Positions 1-7,924 of a stretch of DNA of 64,000 nucleotides are shown piece by piece (position 1 is the stretch's first letter; each line of letters opens with the position of its first letter). The stretch spans positions 5,084,001 to 5,148,000 of the forward strand of contig NZ_JACYXC010000001.1 of the NCBI RefSeq assembly GCF_016031615.1. The letters are read 5' to 3'. Under the pieces are notes generated by a model, which had not been told where the DNA came from, did no database searches, and saw nothing but the letters and a program-made list of their open reading frames with translations. This stretch comes from Streptomyces pactum (lineage in GTDB: Bacteria; Actinomycetota; Actinomycetes; Streptomycetales; Streptomycetaceae). The position numbers and the translations under genes were made by a program.

Positions 1-2
1 TC

Positions 3-1394
3 GCGGTGGGGGAGGCGCTGCGCCGGGGCGACCGCGACCGTACGGCCGCGCCCGCCCCCGGGGCGGGACCGGCCCCCGCGGACGGGGCCGACCCGGTGGC
101 CCGCGACCCGGCCCCGCTCGCCGCCGCCGGCGCGCTCGGCTACGTGCTGCTGGAACGGCTGCAGGGGGTGGCGCTCGCGGCCGGCGGGCCGCAGGCCGTC
201 GCGGTGGTGGCCGCCGCCGGTCTGGCCGGCGCGGTGCCCCGGCTCGTCCGCGCCGGCGTGCGCCCGGACGATCACTTCGCCGTCCTGGACCAGCTGGTCC
301 GCCGGGTGCTCACCGCCGCCTTCGCCGTGGGCTGTGCCCAGTCGCTCGACCCGGACCGGACGGCCGTGGCGCCCCGGCCGGAGCACGGCGCGTACCACGT
401 GGGCTGCCTGCTGGCGCTCACCGGGCTGACCGTCCTGTTCGACGCGGTGCTCGCCGCCGCCCTCGCGCACGGCCGCACCGGGCGGCGGTACGGCCGGCTG
501 CTCGGCGACGAGGTGCGGACGCTGCCCGGCGCGGGGGCCGCGGTGTGCGCGGCCGGGGTGGTCACCGCGCTGGCGGTCTCGGTGGCGGGCCTGTGGGCGC
601 TGCCCCTGGTCAGCGGGCCGCTGCTGATGAGCCAGTACTCCTACCGCCGGTACGCCCGGGCCCGCGCGGTCCACCGGCAGACCGTCGCCTCGCTGGCCCG
701 GGCCACCGAGATCGCCGGGTACACCCCGTACGGCCACGCCCGCCAGGTGGCCGAGGTGAGCGGCGCGGTGGGCCGGGAGCTGGGGCTGACCGCCCGGGAA
801 CTGGCGGTGCTCGACCAGGCCGCCCTGCTGCACGACGTCGGGCAGCTGTCGCTGGTGGACCCGGTGCCCGCCGGGGCCACCGAGCCGCTGCCGGAGGCCG
901 AGCGCCGGCGGATCGCCCGGCTGGGCGGGGCGGTGGTCCGCCGTACCGGAGCCCCGGTCCAGGTGGCGGCGGCCGTGGAGCGGCAGGCCGAGCCGTACCG
1001 GGAGGCGCCGCCGGCCTCCCGGATCGTCCGGGTGGCCAACGCCTTCAGCGAGCTGACGGGGGTGGCGGGCCCGGGGCCGCGCGGCGTGCGGTACGCGCTG
1101 GAGCGGCTGCGCGGGGCCACCGCCCGGGAACTGGACCCCGAGGTGGTGGCGGCGCTGGCCCGGGTGGTGGGCCGCGGCGCCGCGGTGCCGGTGCCCCGCC
1201 CGGGCCGCCCGGCGTTCGCCGCGGGGGCCTCCAGGCGCTGCCCGGACCCGGCCGGGACCCGGGGTGTCCCGGCCGCAGCGGGCCGTGGGCCGGAGGGGCA
1301 ATCGGCACCCGGTGCCGCGGGACCGGGGCGGCCGGCCGGGGAACCCATGGGTAAGGAGCGGGCGCCCGAACCGGCATGGTTGGATGCCACATAA
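3..1394 (+). CDS. Membrane-anchored degenerate HD-GYP-like protein (5' partial)
   Basis: The reading frame is open to the window edge, so the true start probably lies upstream; the first in-window start is GTG at 6. The N-terminal half has several hydrophobic stretches (around residues 38-75, 135-155 and 175-205) and looks membrane embedded. The C-terminal half (about residues 240-385) has an HD-type metal-dependent phosphohydrolase fold with the HDVG motif and a following ASRIVRVANAF helix like that of HD-GYP domains. The HHE and GYP motifs expected between them are replaced by unrelated residues, so cyclic-di-GMP hydrolysis is doubtful. The tail after residue 390 is low-complexity Pro/Gly/Ala. 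Family assignment is moderate; the function is unknown. Confidence 0.6.
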   Translation, partial: AVGEALRRGDRDRTAAPAPGAGPAPADGADPVARDPAPLAAAGALGYVLLERLQGVALAAGGPQAVAVVAAAGLAGAVPRLVRAGVRPDDHFAVLDQLVRRVLTAAFAVGCAQSLDPDRTAVAPRPEHGAYHVGCLLALTGLTVLFDAVLAAALAHGRTGRRYGRLLGDEVRTLPGAGAAVCAAGVVTALAVSVAGLWALPLVSGPLLMSQYSYRRYARARAVHRQTVASLARATEIAGYTPYGHARQVAEVSGAVGRELGLTARELAVLDQAALLHDVGQLSLVDPVPAGATEPLPEAERRRIARLGGAVVRRTGAPVQVAAAVERQAEPYREAPPASRIVRVANAFSELTGVAGPGPRGVRYALERLRGATARELDPEVVAALARVVGRGAAVPVPRPGRPAFAAGASRRCPDPAGTRGVPAAAGRGPEGQSAPGAAGPGRPAGEPMGKERAPEPAWLDAT

Positions 1395-1570
1395 GGGGTG
1401 TCGGGCCGTTCACCGGTGGCAAGAAGAGTGGTGGGCGCCGCTCCCCGGGCGAATCCAGAAGGCCGGGCTGAGATGTCGGCGAATGTGTGGCAGGTTGTCG
1501 TCGGGGGAGGGCGTCGCCGTCCGCTCAGACATCGGGTGCGGGACAACGGAGAAACCGGCAGGCGGGAATC

Positions 1571-2581
1571 GTGAAGATCTTCGGCAAGGCACGGCACCGG
1601 CCCTCCGCCTCGTGGCGGCAGGCGACCGACCGTGCGTTCACGCTCATCGGCGACGGCCGGTACGAGGACGCGGGAGCGCTGCTGACCCGCGCCGCCGACA
1701 TGGAGCCCTGGCTGTCCGAATCGTGGTTCAACCTCGCGTTGCTGCACAAGTTCCGGCACGACTGGGAGCAGGCGCGCGCCGCCGGGCTGCGCGCCGTGGC
1801 CCTGCTGGACCGGGCGACGGGCGCGCCGGACTGGTGGAACGTGGGGATCGCCGCCACCGCGCTGCAGGACTGGCCGCTGGCCCGCCGCGCCTGGCAGGCG
1901 TACGGGCTCAAGGTGCCGGGGGACCGGCAGCCGGGGGGCGGGTCGGGCGAGCCGCTGGGGATGGAGCTGGGCAGCGCCGCGGTGCGGCTGTCGCCGGAGG
2001 GCGAGGCCGAGGTGGTCTGGGGCCGCCGGCTGGATCCTGCCCGGATCGAGGTGCTGAGCATCCCGCTGCCGTCGTCCGGCCGGCGCTGGGGTGAGGTGGT
2101 GCTGCACGACGGGGTCCCGCACGGGGAGCGCACCATCGTCTCCGAGGCCGACGGCGTGACCCGGGTGTACCCGGTGTTCGACGAGATCGAGCTGTGGGCG
2201 CCGTCGCCGGTGCCGACCTGGGTGGTGCTGCTGGAGGCCGCCACGGAGGCGGACCGGGACGCGCTGGAGCGGCTGGCGGCGGACGCCGGGTTCGCCGCCG
2301 AGGACTGGTCCTCGTCGGTGCGGCTGCTGTGCCGGTCCTGCTCGGAGAGCCGGATGCCCAGCGACGAGGGCGACGGGGAGCACCTGGACCCGCACGACCA
2401 CAGCGAGCCCGGTCACCCGGGGCCGCTCGGGCACCGGACGGCGGGTTCCGGTTCGCTGTGGGTGCCGGAGCGGGAGTGCGGCATCGCGGCACCGGCCGGC
2501 CTGGTGCGCGGCCTGCTGGACGGCTGGGTCGCCGACAGCCCCGACACCCGCGAGTGGCGGGACCTGGAAGAGGTCTGCTGA
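1571..2581 (+). CDS. Tetratricopeptide-repeat protein
   Basis: A 336-residue cytoplasmic protein read from the GTG at 1571. The frame is open further upstream, but the recognisable protein begins at this GTG. Residues 15-100 form TPR-like helical pairs (GRYEDAGALLTRA, then ESWFNLALLHKF, then WWNVGIAATAL), which suggests a protein-interaction scaffold. The rest has no catalytic motif I recognise; it has two Cys close together (LLCRSCSE) and an acidic/His-rich loop. It lies about 100 bp upstream of the peptide deformylase gene on the same strand, an arrangement I recall from other Streptomyces. The specific role is unknown. Confidence 0.75.
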   Translation: MKIFGKARHRPSASWRQATDRAFTLIGDGRYEDAGALLTRAADMEPWLSESWFNLALLHKFRHDWEQARAAGLRAVALLDRATGAPDWWNVGIAATALQDWPLARRAWQAYGLKVPGDRQPGGGSGEPLGMELGSAAVRLSPEGEAEVVWGRRLDPARIEVLSIPLPSSGRRWGEVVLHDGVPHGERTIVSEADGVTRVYPVFDEIELWAPSPVPTWVVLLEAATEADRDALERLAADAGFAAEDWSSSVRLLCRSCSESRMPSDEGDGEHLDPHDHSEPGHPGPLGHRTAGSGSLWVPERECGIAAPAGLVRGLLDGWVADSPDTREWRDLEEVC

Positions 2582-2682
2582 ACCTGGTCCGGCCCCGGCC
2601 GGTGCCGAACCGGCCATCGGCCGGATGCGGCGCGGGCGGGGGCCGTACCCTGTAGGGCGACGAACGACGGTTTGAGGAAGGC

Positions 2683-3324
2683 GTGCGGCGGACCATGGCC
2701 CAGCAGGACACGGATCAGCGGGTGAGCGACGAGTTCATCGACGACACGGTGGACGCGGAGGAGCGTGAGCGGGCCCACCGCGAACGCGGCACCGCCCGCC
2801 CCATCACCGTCGTCGGCAACCCGGTACTCCACCGGGAGTGCAAGGACGTCACCGACTTCGACGAGTCGCTCGCCTCGCTGATCGACGACATGTTCGCCAG
2901 CCAGCGGGCGGCCGAGGGCGTGGGCCTGGCCGCCAACCAGATCGGGGTGGACCTGAAGGTCTTCGTCTACGACTGCATGGACGACGAGGGCGTCCGGCAC
3001 GTGGGCGTGGTGTGCAACCCGGTGCTGCAGGAGCTGCCGGCCGAGCAGCGGGTGCTGGACGACTCCGGTGAGGGCTGCCTGTCGGTCCCCGGCGCCTACG
3101 CGCCGCTGCCGCGCCCGGACTACGCGGTGGTGCGCGGCCAGGACGCGTCCGGCAAGCCGATCACCGTCCGGGGCACCGGCTACTTCGCGCGCTGCCTGCA
3201 GCACGAGACCGACCACCTGTACGGCCGGCTGTACATCGACCGGCTCTCCAAGCGGGACCGCAAGGACGTGCTGCGCCAGATGGCCGAGGGCACCCCGCGG
3301 TACGAGACGGTGCCCAACGACTGA
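2683..3324 (+). CDS. def: Peptide deformylase
   Basis: Removes the N-formyl group from the initiator methionine of nascent proteins; a metal (Fe/Ni/Zn) hydrolase acting at the ribosome exit. All three signature boxes are present: GVGLAANQIG (box I), EGCLSVP with the metal-binding Cys (box II), and HETDHL with the two metal-binding His and the catalytic Glu (box III). The length of 213 aa is slightly long because of an acidic N-terminal extension of about 40 residues. The start is GTG 2683, with GAGGA four bases upstream; ATG 2695 is in frame and also plausible. It is probably co-expressed with the TPR gene upstream. Confidence 0.95.
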   Translation: MRRTMAQQDTDQRVSDEFIDDTVDAEERERAHRERGTARPITVVGNPVLHRECKDVTDFDESLASLIDDMFASQRAAEGVGLAANQIGVDLKVFVYDCMDDEGVRHVGVVCNPVLQELPAEQRVLDDSGEGCLSVPGAYAPLPRPDYAVVRGQDASGKPITVRGTGYFARCLQHETDHLYGRLYIDRLSKRDRKDVLRQMAEGTPRYETVPND

Positions 3325-3458
3325 GGCGCCGCCGAGCGGCGTTCACCCGTGGGGGGCGGAGCGTTCAAGTGCCGCCTCCCACGGGAGGGTTGACGCGCGT
3401 TGACCGCCGGGCCACCCTCTCCGGAGACACGGATTTCCCACTCCCACCCGGAGGTCCC

Positions 3459-4196
3459 ATGCTTCGGCGCGTCCTCGGCATGCTCACCAGTATTGTCATG
3501 CTCACGGCAGGTTTGTTCGTCGGGGCGGTGGCCACCGCCGGCGTCGCCCACGCCGACGAGTGCTACACCTGGAACCGCACCCTCTCCCAGGGCGCGTCCG
3601 GCTCCGACGTCACCCAGCTGCAGATCCGGGTGGCCGGGTACCCGGGCTACGGCGAGGTGCTCGCCGTCGACGGCCAGTACGGCCCCGCGACGACCGCCGC
3701 CGTCAAGCGCTTCCAGGCCGCCTACGGGCTCGCCGCCGACGGGGTCGCCGGCCCCGCCACCTTCAGCAAGATCTACGCCCTCCAGGACGCCGACTGCACC
3801 CCCGTCCACTTCACGTACGCCGAGCTCAACCGGTGCAACAGCGACTGGTCGGGCGGCGCGGTGAGCGCCGCCACCGCCAAGGCCAACGCCCGGCAGGCGA
3901 TGTGGAAGCTGGAGGCGCTGCGGCACGCGCTGGGCGACCGCCCGATCACGGTGACCAGCGGCTTCCGCAGCTACGCGTGCAACAACGCGGTCGGCGGGGC
4001 GTCCGGCAGCCGCCACCTCTACGGGGACGGCGTGGACCTGGGCGCGGGCTCGCACTCGCTGTGCACGCTGGCCAAGCAGGCCCGGTACCACGGCTTCCGG
4101 GGCATCCTCGGCCCCGGCTACCCCGACCACAACGACCACACGCACGTGGATCACCGGTCGAGCCGGTTCTGGTCGGCGCCCAGCTGCGGCATCTGA
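3459..4196 (+). CDS. Secreted zinc D-Ala-D-Ala carboxypeptidase (M15A) with peptidoglycan-binding domain
   Basis: A 245-aa exported cell-wall hydrolase. Residues 1-31 are a Sec signal peptide ending AHA. Residues about 40-105 are a PG_binding_1 domain (GSDVTQLQIRV, VDGQYGPATTAAV). Residues about 120-245 are a peptidase M15A domain with the zinc ligands in SRHLYGDGVDLG (His, Asp) and DHTHVDH (His), as in Streptomyces albus G DD-carboxypeptidase. It would trim D-Ala from peptidoglycan stems outside the cell. ATG 3459 follows GGAGG at 3450-3454. A hairpin follows the stop, so the gene is probably monocistronic. Confidence 0.92.
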   Translation: MLRRVLGMLTSIVMLTAGLFVGAVATAGVAHADECYTWNRTLSQGASGSDVTQLQIRVAGYPGYGEVLAVDGQYGPATTAAVKRFQAAYGLAADGVAGPATFSKIYALQDADCTPVHFTYAELNRCNSDWSGGAVSAATAKANARQAMWKLEALRHALGDRPITVTSGFRSYACNNAVGGASGSRHLYGDGVDLGAGSHSLCTLAKQARYHGFRGILGPGYPDHNDHTHVDHRSSRFWSAPSCGI

Positions 4197-4205
4197 ACCG
4201 CCTGC

Positions 4206-4230
4206 GGGGGCCGGGCGCAACCCGGCCCCC
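4206..4230 (+). terminator. Hairpin terminator after the carboxypeptidase gene
   Basis: A perfect 10-bp inverted repeat (GGGGGCCGGG / CCCGGCCCCC) with a 5-nt loop starts 10 bases after the stop codon. There is no T-tract, as is usual for Streptomyces hairpin terminators. Confidence 0.6.
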
Positions 4231-4527
4231 GGGCCCGGCGCGGCGGGTCACCCCCACCCGGGGTGACCCGCCGCCCTCGCGTTCCCGGTCGGCCGGCGGC
4301 GCGATGGCAACATCTGTCCGACCATGTCCACGGCCGAGTGATCCAGGGCACCCCCTCCGGGGTGGGGCGGGTGCGCCGATATGCCTGTGGGCTGGGCGAT
4401 ATGGCCGGAATGGGTCTTCGACACGGGGTACACAGCGGGATGAAGCGGACTTACGCGGACTGCTAGTGTGCGGCCACTCGCTGAGAGTGACCGTCCACCC
4501 GCTTGAACGTAAGAAGGGCCAGGTTTC

Positions 4528-4977
4528 ATGCGCAAGCTTCAGCAGGCCGCGATCGTCGTCGCGGCGGTCGGCAGCCTCGTCTCCCTCGGGGCCGGTGTCG
4601 GCGTCGCCGACACCGCGAACGCCGGATACGGCGGTTCCGGCCAGCAGCCGCAGGGTGCCTCGCACCAGGGTCAGCAGGCGCACCAGGGGCAGCAGGGTGA
4701 CCAGGGCCGGCAGGGTGACCAGGGCCGGCCCGCCCCCCGTCAGCAGTCCGGCCGCCACCAGCACCACGTCAACAACGCCCAGCGGCACGGCGGCCGGCAC
4801 CAGGAGCGGAACGCCGGGCCGGACATCACCAACAACAACATCTTCCACCCCGAGCAGGAGTGCAGCCCGCAGACGGTGGTGCAGCTCAACGCTCCGATCG
4901 GCCTGCTCGGCGCGGCCGAGAACAAGGGCGTCAGCTGCGCCCAGGACAACACCGCCTTCAACGTCTACGAGGACTGA
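4528..4977 (+). CDS. Small secreted Gln/Gly/His-rich protein
   Basis: A 149-aa exported protein of unknown function. Residues 1-28 are a signal peptide (MRKLQQAAIVVAAVGS start). Residues 35-75 are a low-complexity tract in which Q-G dipeptides recur (GQQ, GDQGRQGDQGR), followed by a His/Arg-rich segment. The C-terminal 50 residues form the only ordered-looking part, with GPDITNNN and two Cys that could form a disulfide. The start ATG 4528 follows AAGAAGG with 10-nt spacing. The GPDI motif, MRKL start and two-Cys C-terminus are shared with the gene at 5583, so the two are probably paralogues. Not a chaplin or rodlin by motif. Confidence 0.75.
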   Translation: MRKLQQAAIVVAAVGSLVSLGAGVGVADTANAGYGGSGQQPQGASHQGQQAHQGQQGDQGRQGDQGRPAPRQQSGRHQHHVNNAQRHGGRHQERNAGPDITNNNIFHPEQECSPQTVVQLNAPIGLLGAAENKGVSCAQDNTAFNVYED

Positions 4978-5003
4978 GCGCCACCTCGCGACGACAAGCG
5001 CGC

Positions 5004-5039
5004 GGCGGGCCCCCGGGGATGCGTCCCCGGGGGCCCGCC
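5004..5039 (+). terminator. Strong hairpin terminator
   Basis: A perfect 15-bp inverted repeat with a 6-nt loop (atgcgt), 26 nt after the stop of the Gln/Gly-rich exported protein. It has no T-tract. Confidence 0.65.
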
Positions 5040-5582
5040 CGTGTGTGTGCCCGGCGGTGGCCGCCCGCCGGTGTGCCCGCCCGGCGGTGTCGGTCGGCCG
5101 GGTGTGCCCGCCCGCCGGTGTGTGCCTCCGGCGTCCGTCGCGGGTCGCCGCCGGCCCCTTGCCCGGGACGCCCCCGCCGGTGCGCCCCCGAAGCTCACGC
5201 GAGCGCGTCCGTCGCGGCCGGGTCCGCCGGCGTGCCGCCGGGGCCGGGGGCGCGTCCGCCCGGTGACCGTGGGTCCCTGGCGCGTCCGCCGCGTGGCGGT
5301 CCGCCGTCGTGCTTCTGCCGCGTGCCGGTTCGTCGGCGTGTCCGCCGTGCCGTGCGTCCGCCGGATCTACGGCTGTCCGGGTGGTTCCGAGCCGCCGCCC
5401 GGGACCGCGAAGGAGCCCAACTCACCTGTGATGCACCGGAGTTCACCGCGCCGTCGGCGTCACGAACTTTTCACATGCCAGCGCGCCGTACGGCGAAACC
5501 GGACACTCTGCGCTTAGTATCCAAACTGTACGAAGTTGACCCAGAACGGGTCACATCGCATGAAAACACCAACGGAGATGAA
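5040..5582. other. Intergenic region with short GTGTGCCCGCCCG repeats and a promoter-side leader
   Basis: I see no convincing gene. From 5041 to about 5130 the motif GTGTGCCCGCCCG and variants recur. The last 80 bases before 5583 are markedly richer in A/T, as expected for the promoter of the next gene. Confidence 0.5.
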
Positions 5583-5846
5583 ATGCGCAAGCTGCACAAG
5601 GCCGCAGTCGTAGTCGCCCTCCTCGGTAGCGTCGGCTTCGTCGGCGCGGGCACCGCGGCCGCCAACGGCGGCAAGGGTGGTCCGGACATCGACGTCACCC
5701 AGACCACCAACTGCAAGACGCACGACCTCAACCTGAACCTCAACCTCGACCTGCTGGACCTGCTGGACGGGGCCGTCTTCGGCGAGGCCGACGACAACTT
5801 CACCACCGTCCAGGGTGGCAACCGCTGCCACGCCGAGGCGTTCTGA
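5583..5846 (+). CDS. Small secreted two-cysteine protein
   Basis: An 87-aa exported protein. A signal peptide of about 28 residues (MRKLHKAAVVVALLGS) ends in AAA/AN, followed by GPDIDV, a Cys, a striking DLNLNLNLDLLDLLDG repeat that would make an amphipathic strand or helix, and a second Cys eight residues before the C-terminus. ATG 5583 is preceded by GGAG with 5-nt spacing. It shares the MRKL leader, GPDI motif and two-Cys layout with the protein at 4528. The function is unknown; a surface or aerial-hyphae role would be speculation. Confidence 0.8.
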   Translation: MRKLHKAAVVVALLGSVGFVGAGTAAANGGKGGPDIDVTQTTNCKTHDLNLNLNLDLLDLLDGAVFGEADDNFTTVQGGNRCHAEAF

Positions 5847-5881
5847 TCCGCGAAAGCAGATCGGTCTCGTAGGTAGCTGAC

Positions 5882-5927
5882 GATGGGTCCCGGTGTCCGA
5901 GCCACAAGCTCGGTGCCGGGGCCCATC
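5882..5927 (+). terminator. Imperfect hairpin terminator
   Basis: A long, slightly imperfect inverted repeat (GATGGG..CCGAGC / GCTCGG..CCCATC) about 35 nt after the stop codon, with a short loop. Confidence 0.5.
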
Positions 5928-6020
5928 GGGCATGTCGTCGTCAGCCGGGCGCGGGCCCGCCGCCGGCCGCACCGCGCGGTGGCCCCGCGCCCGGGGCATC
6001 AACCGCAAGGGGACACCCGT

Positions 6021-6329
6021 ATGGACAGCTGGAAGAAGATCGCCGCGGTCGCGGGCCTGCTGGGCGGCCTCGTCGCCGCGGGCGCCGGCGCCGCTCAGGC
6101 CGGCCAGGGCGGAAGCGTGGAGCCGGAGTGCACCCGGGACGCCCAGGGCAACGTCCGCTGTGTGCAGGAGCAGGACCGCAGGTACGTCACCGAGGACGGC
6201 ACGTTCCACGTCCGTCAGAACGTGGACTGCTCGTCCTCCTCCAGGACCTACACCTACAACTACGGCACCGGGCGCTGGGAGCAGGTGGACCCGAAGACCG
6301 GCACCAACTGCTCCACGCGCGTGCCGTAA
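6021..6329 (+). CDS. Small secreted four-cysteine protein
   Basis: A 102-aa exported protein: signal peptide at residues 1-27 (KKIAAVAGLLGGLVAAGAG, cleavage near AQA), then a 75-residue mature part with four Cys in two evenly spaced pairs, probably two disulfides. ATG 6021 follows AAGGGG at 8-nt spacing. Third in a row of small exported proteins; its Cys pattern differs from the two before it, so common ancestry is uncertain. No known family recognised. Confidence 0.75.
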   Translation: MDSWKKIAAVAGLLGGLVAAGAGAAQAGQGGSVEPECTRDAQGNVRCVQEQDRRYVTEDGTFHVRQNVDCSSSSRTYTYNYGTGRWEQVDPKTGTNCSTRVP

Positions 6330-6419
6330 CCACCGCGGCCGAGGACGGCGCCCCCGGCCGGTGTCCGGCCGGGCCGCCGGACCGGCCCGGCCACGGGCCG
6401 GACTGACGCGGGCGGGACG

Positions 6420-6477
6420 GGCACAGGGCGGTGGGCCGGAACCGGATGCTCCCGGTTCCGGCCCACCGCCCTGTGCC
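6420..6477. terminator. 26-bp perfect hairpin, bidirectional terminator
   Basis: A perfect 26-bp inverted repeat with a 6-nt loop (atgctc) lies between the convergent four-cysteine protein gene and the hydrolase gene, placed to stop transcription from both sides. Confidence 0.75.
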
Positions 6478-6529
6478 GGGCCCCGGCCGGAGCCGGGGCC
6501 GGATCACGCCCGGCGGCGGACGTCCTCGC

Positions 6530-7540
6530 TCAGGGGCGGGCCGGCCCCGGTACGGCGGCCAGGTCCCGGGGCCCGGCCGGAGCCGTCGGCCGCGCCGCGG
6601 TGCCCAGGAACTCCACCGCGGTGCAGTACGGCAGCCCGGTGACCGGCCGGTCGGTGTAGAAGCGGGCCATCAGGTCGGAGAACTCCGCCATCCGCTCCAC
6701 CGACACCAGGTGATCGGTCTCCTCGATGGTGGTGAACGTCGCGGCCGGCAGCGCGGCGGCGAACGCCCGTCCCATGGCGGGGGTGCACAGCGAGTCGTGT
6801 TCCCCGGTCATCACCAGGGTGGGCACCGCGGGGACCGGGGAGGGTCGCAGCCACTCGTGGTCCATCAGCCGCACGATGTGCTCCACCGACAGCCGGTCCG
6901 CCTCCGGGGACTGCCCCATGAACTGCTGGTAGAGCAGGCGGGAGACGACCGCGTGCTTGCGGACCCGGGTGGCGCCCAGCGGCGACATGAAGCGTTCGAT
7001 CAGTTCGGTGGCGAACTCCGCGCGCTCGCCGCGCTCCAGCATCGCCAGCCAGCGCGGCACCGAGCGGGCGTACTCCTCGGGGACCGAGGCGGCCATGCCC
7101 GCGAAGGCCAGCCGCGCCACCCGCTCCGGGTGGGCCTGGGCGAAACGCAGCGCGATGCCGCCGCCGAAGCAGGCGCCGAGCAGGTTGACCCGGGTCATGC
7201 CCAGCGCGTCGAGCAGGTGCCGCACGGCCGCGGCGAGGAAGTCCAGTCCGTAGCGGGCCGGGAGGAAATCGGCCTCGCCGTAACCGGGCAGGTCCACGGT
7301 GACCAGCGTGCTCCACGGGGCCAGCCACTTCTCGTGGCGGAGCCAGGCGTGCCGGTTCTGCGAGGAGCCGCCGAGGATGACCAGCGGCTCGGTGTGCGGG
7401 GCGACCTGGTGGACGACGCGGCAGCGGTAGGAGAAGCCCTCGAAGGTGAGGGTCAGCTCCTCCGTCCGCACCTGCGCATCGGGTCTCGGATCAGTGCCCG
7501 AGGAGAGGGTTTTCCGGGCGAGGGCGGTGTCAGAGCTCAT
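6530..7540 (-). CDS. Alpha/beta hydrolase with a cysteine nucleophile elbow
   Basis: A 336-aa alpha/beta-hydrolase-fold protein, MhpC/prolyl-iminopeptidase-like. The oxyanion segment (ILGGSSQNRHAW), the strand before the nucleophile and the C-terminal acid (GEHDSLC) and His (ETDHLVS) are all visible. The nucleophile elbow is GACFGG, with Cys where most family members have Ser. Dienelactone hydrolases and polyhydroxyalkanoate synthases are known alpha/beta enzymes with Cys here. The substrate is unknown. ATG 7540 is separated from nrdB by 384 bp, so it is probably a separate transcript. In S. coelicolor, as I recall, the gene after nrdAB is the AraC-like nrdS, so this position differs. Confidence 0.8.
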   Translation of the reverse strand: MSSDTALARKTLSSGTDPRPDAQVRTEELTLTFEGFSYRCRVVHQVAPHTEPLVILGGSSQNRHAWLRHEKWLAPWSTLVTVDLPGYGEADFLPARYGLDFLAAAVRHLLDALGMTRVNLLGACFGGGIALRFAQAHPERVARLAFAGMAASVPEEYARSVPRWLAMLERGERAEFATELIERFMSPLGATRVRKHAVVSRLLYQQFMGQSPEADRLSVEHIVRLMDHEWLRPSPVPAVPTLVMTGEHDSLCTPAMGRAFAAALPAATFTTIEETDHLVSVERMAEFSDLMARFYTDRPVTGLPYCTAVEFLGTAARPTAPAGPRDLAAVPGPARP

Positions 7541-7924
7541 GAGGACCCCTGGGTGGATGGAGCAAGGGCGGGTTCCTCATCATTGCCGCGATTGCCACTT
7601 TCCGGATGTAATCCGTCTTTAGTGGGCGATTCTTGGGCCGCGCGGTCCGGTGCGGTCGCGGACCGCGGCGTCGTGTGGCGTGCTGCGGTACGGCACCGGC
7701 GCCTCGGGGCACTCCGCGGCCGAGCGGGCGCGCCCCGGAAGGGAATTGGGCGGGCCGGGCCGCCGGCCGGCATCCGCGGAACACCACCGTTCGCCGCGTG
7801 TTCCGCGGGCCCGCGGGGATCGGGACCGCGCGGAGGCCCGCGGGGACCGGGACCGCGCGGAGGCCCGCGGGAACCCGCCGGGTTGCCGCCGGTACCGCCC
7901 GGGAGCGGCACCGGCGGCAACCGG
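7541..7924. other. Intergenic region with a 27-bp tandem duplication
   Basis: No gene recognised. Two almost identical 27-bp units lie head to tail at 7813-7839 and 7840-7866 (one base differs), both containing GGGACCGCGCGGAGGCCC. The 50 bases next to 7541 are less GC-rich and should hold the promoter of the hydrolase gene. Confidence 0.55.

Noticed and set aside
641..2617. Long open frame (about 658 codons) on the minus strand opposite the HD and TPR genes
   Set aside because: Arg/Pro/Gly-rich translation with no family likeness; an antisense shadow of GC3-biased genes.
4528..6329. Idea that the small exported proteins are chaplins or rodlins
   Set aside because: Chaplin/rodlin signature motifs are absent, and the Cys spacing does not fit.
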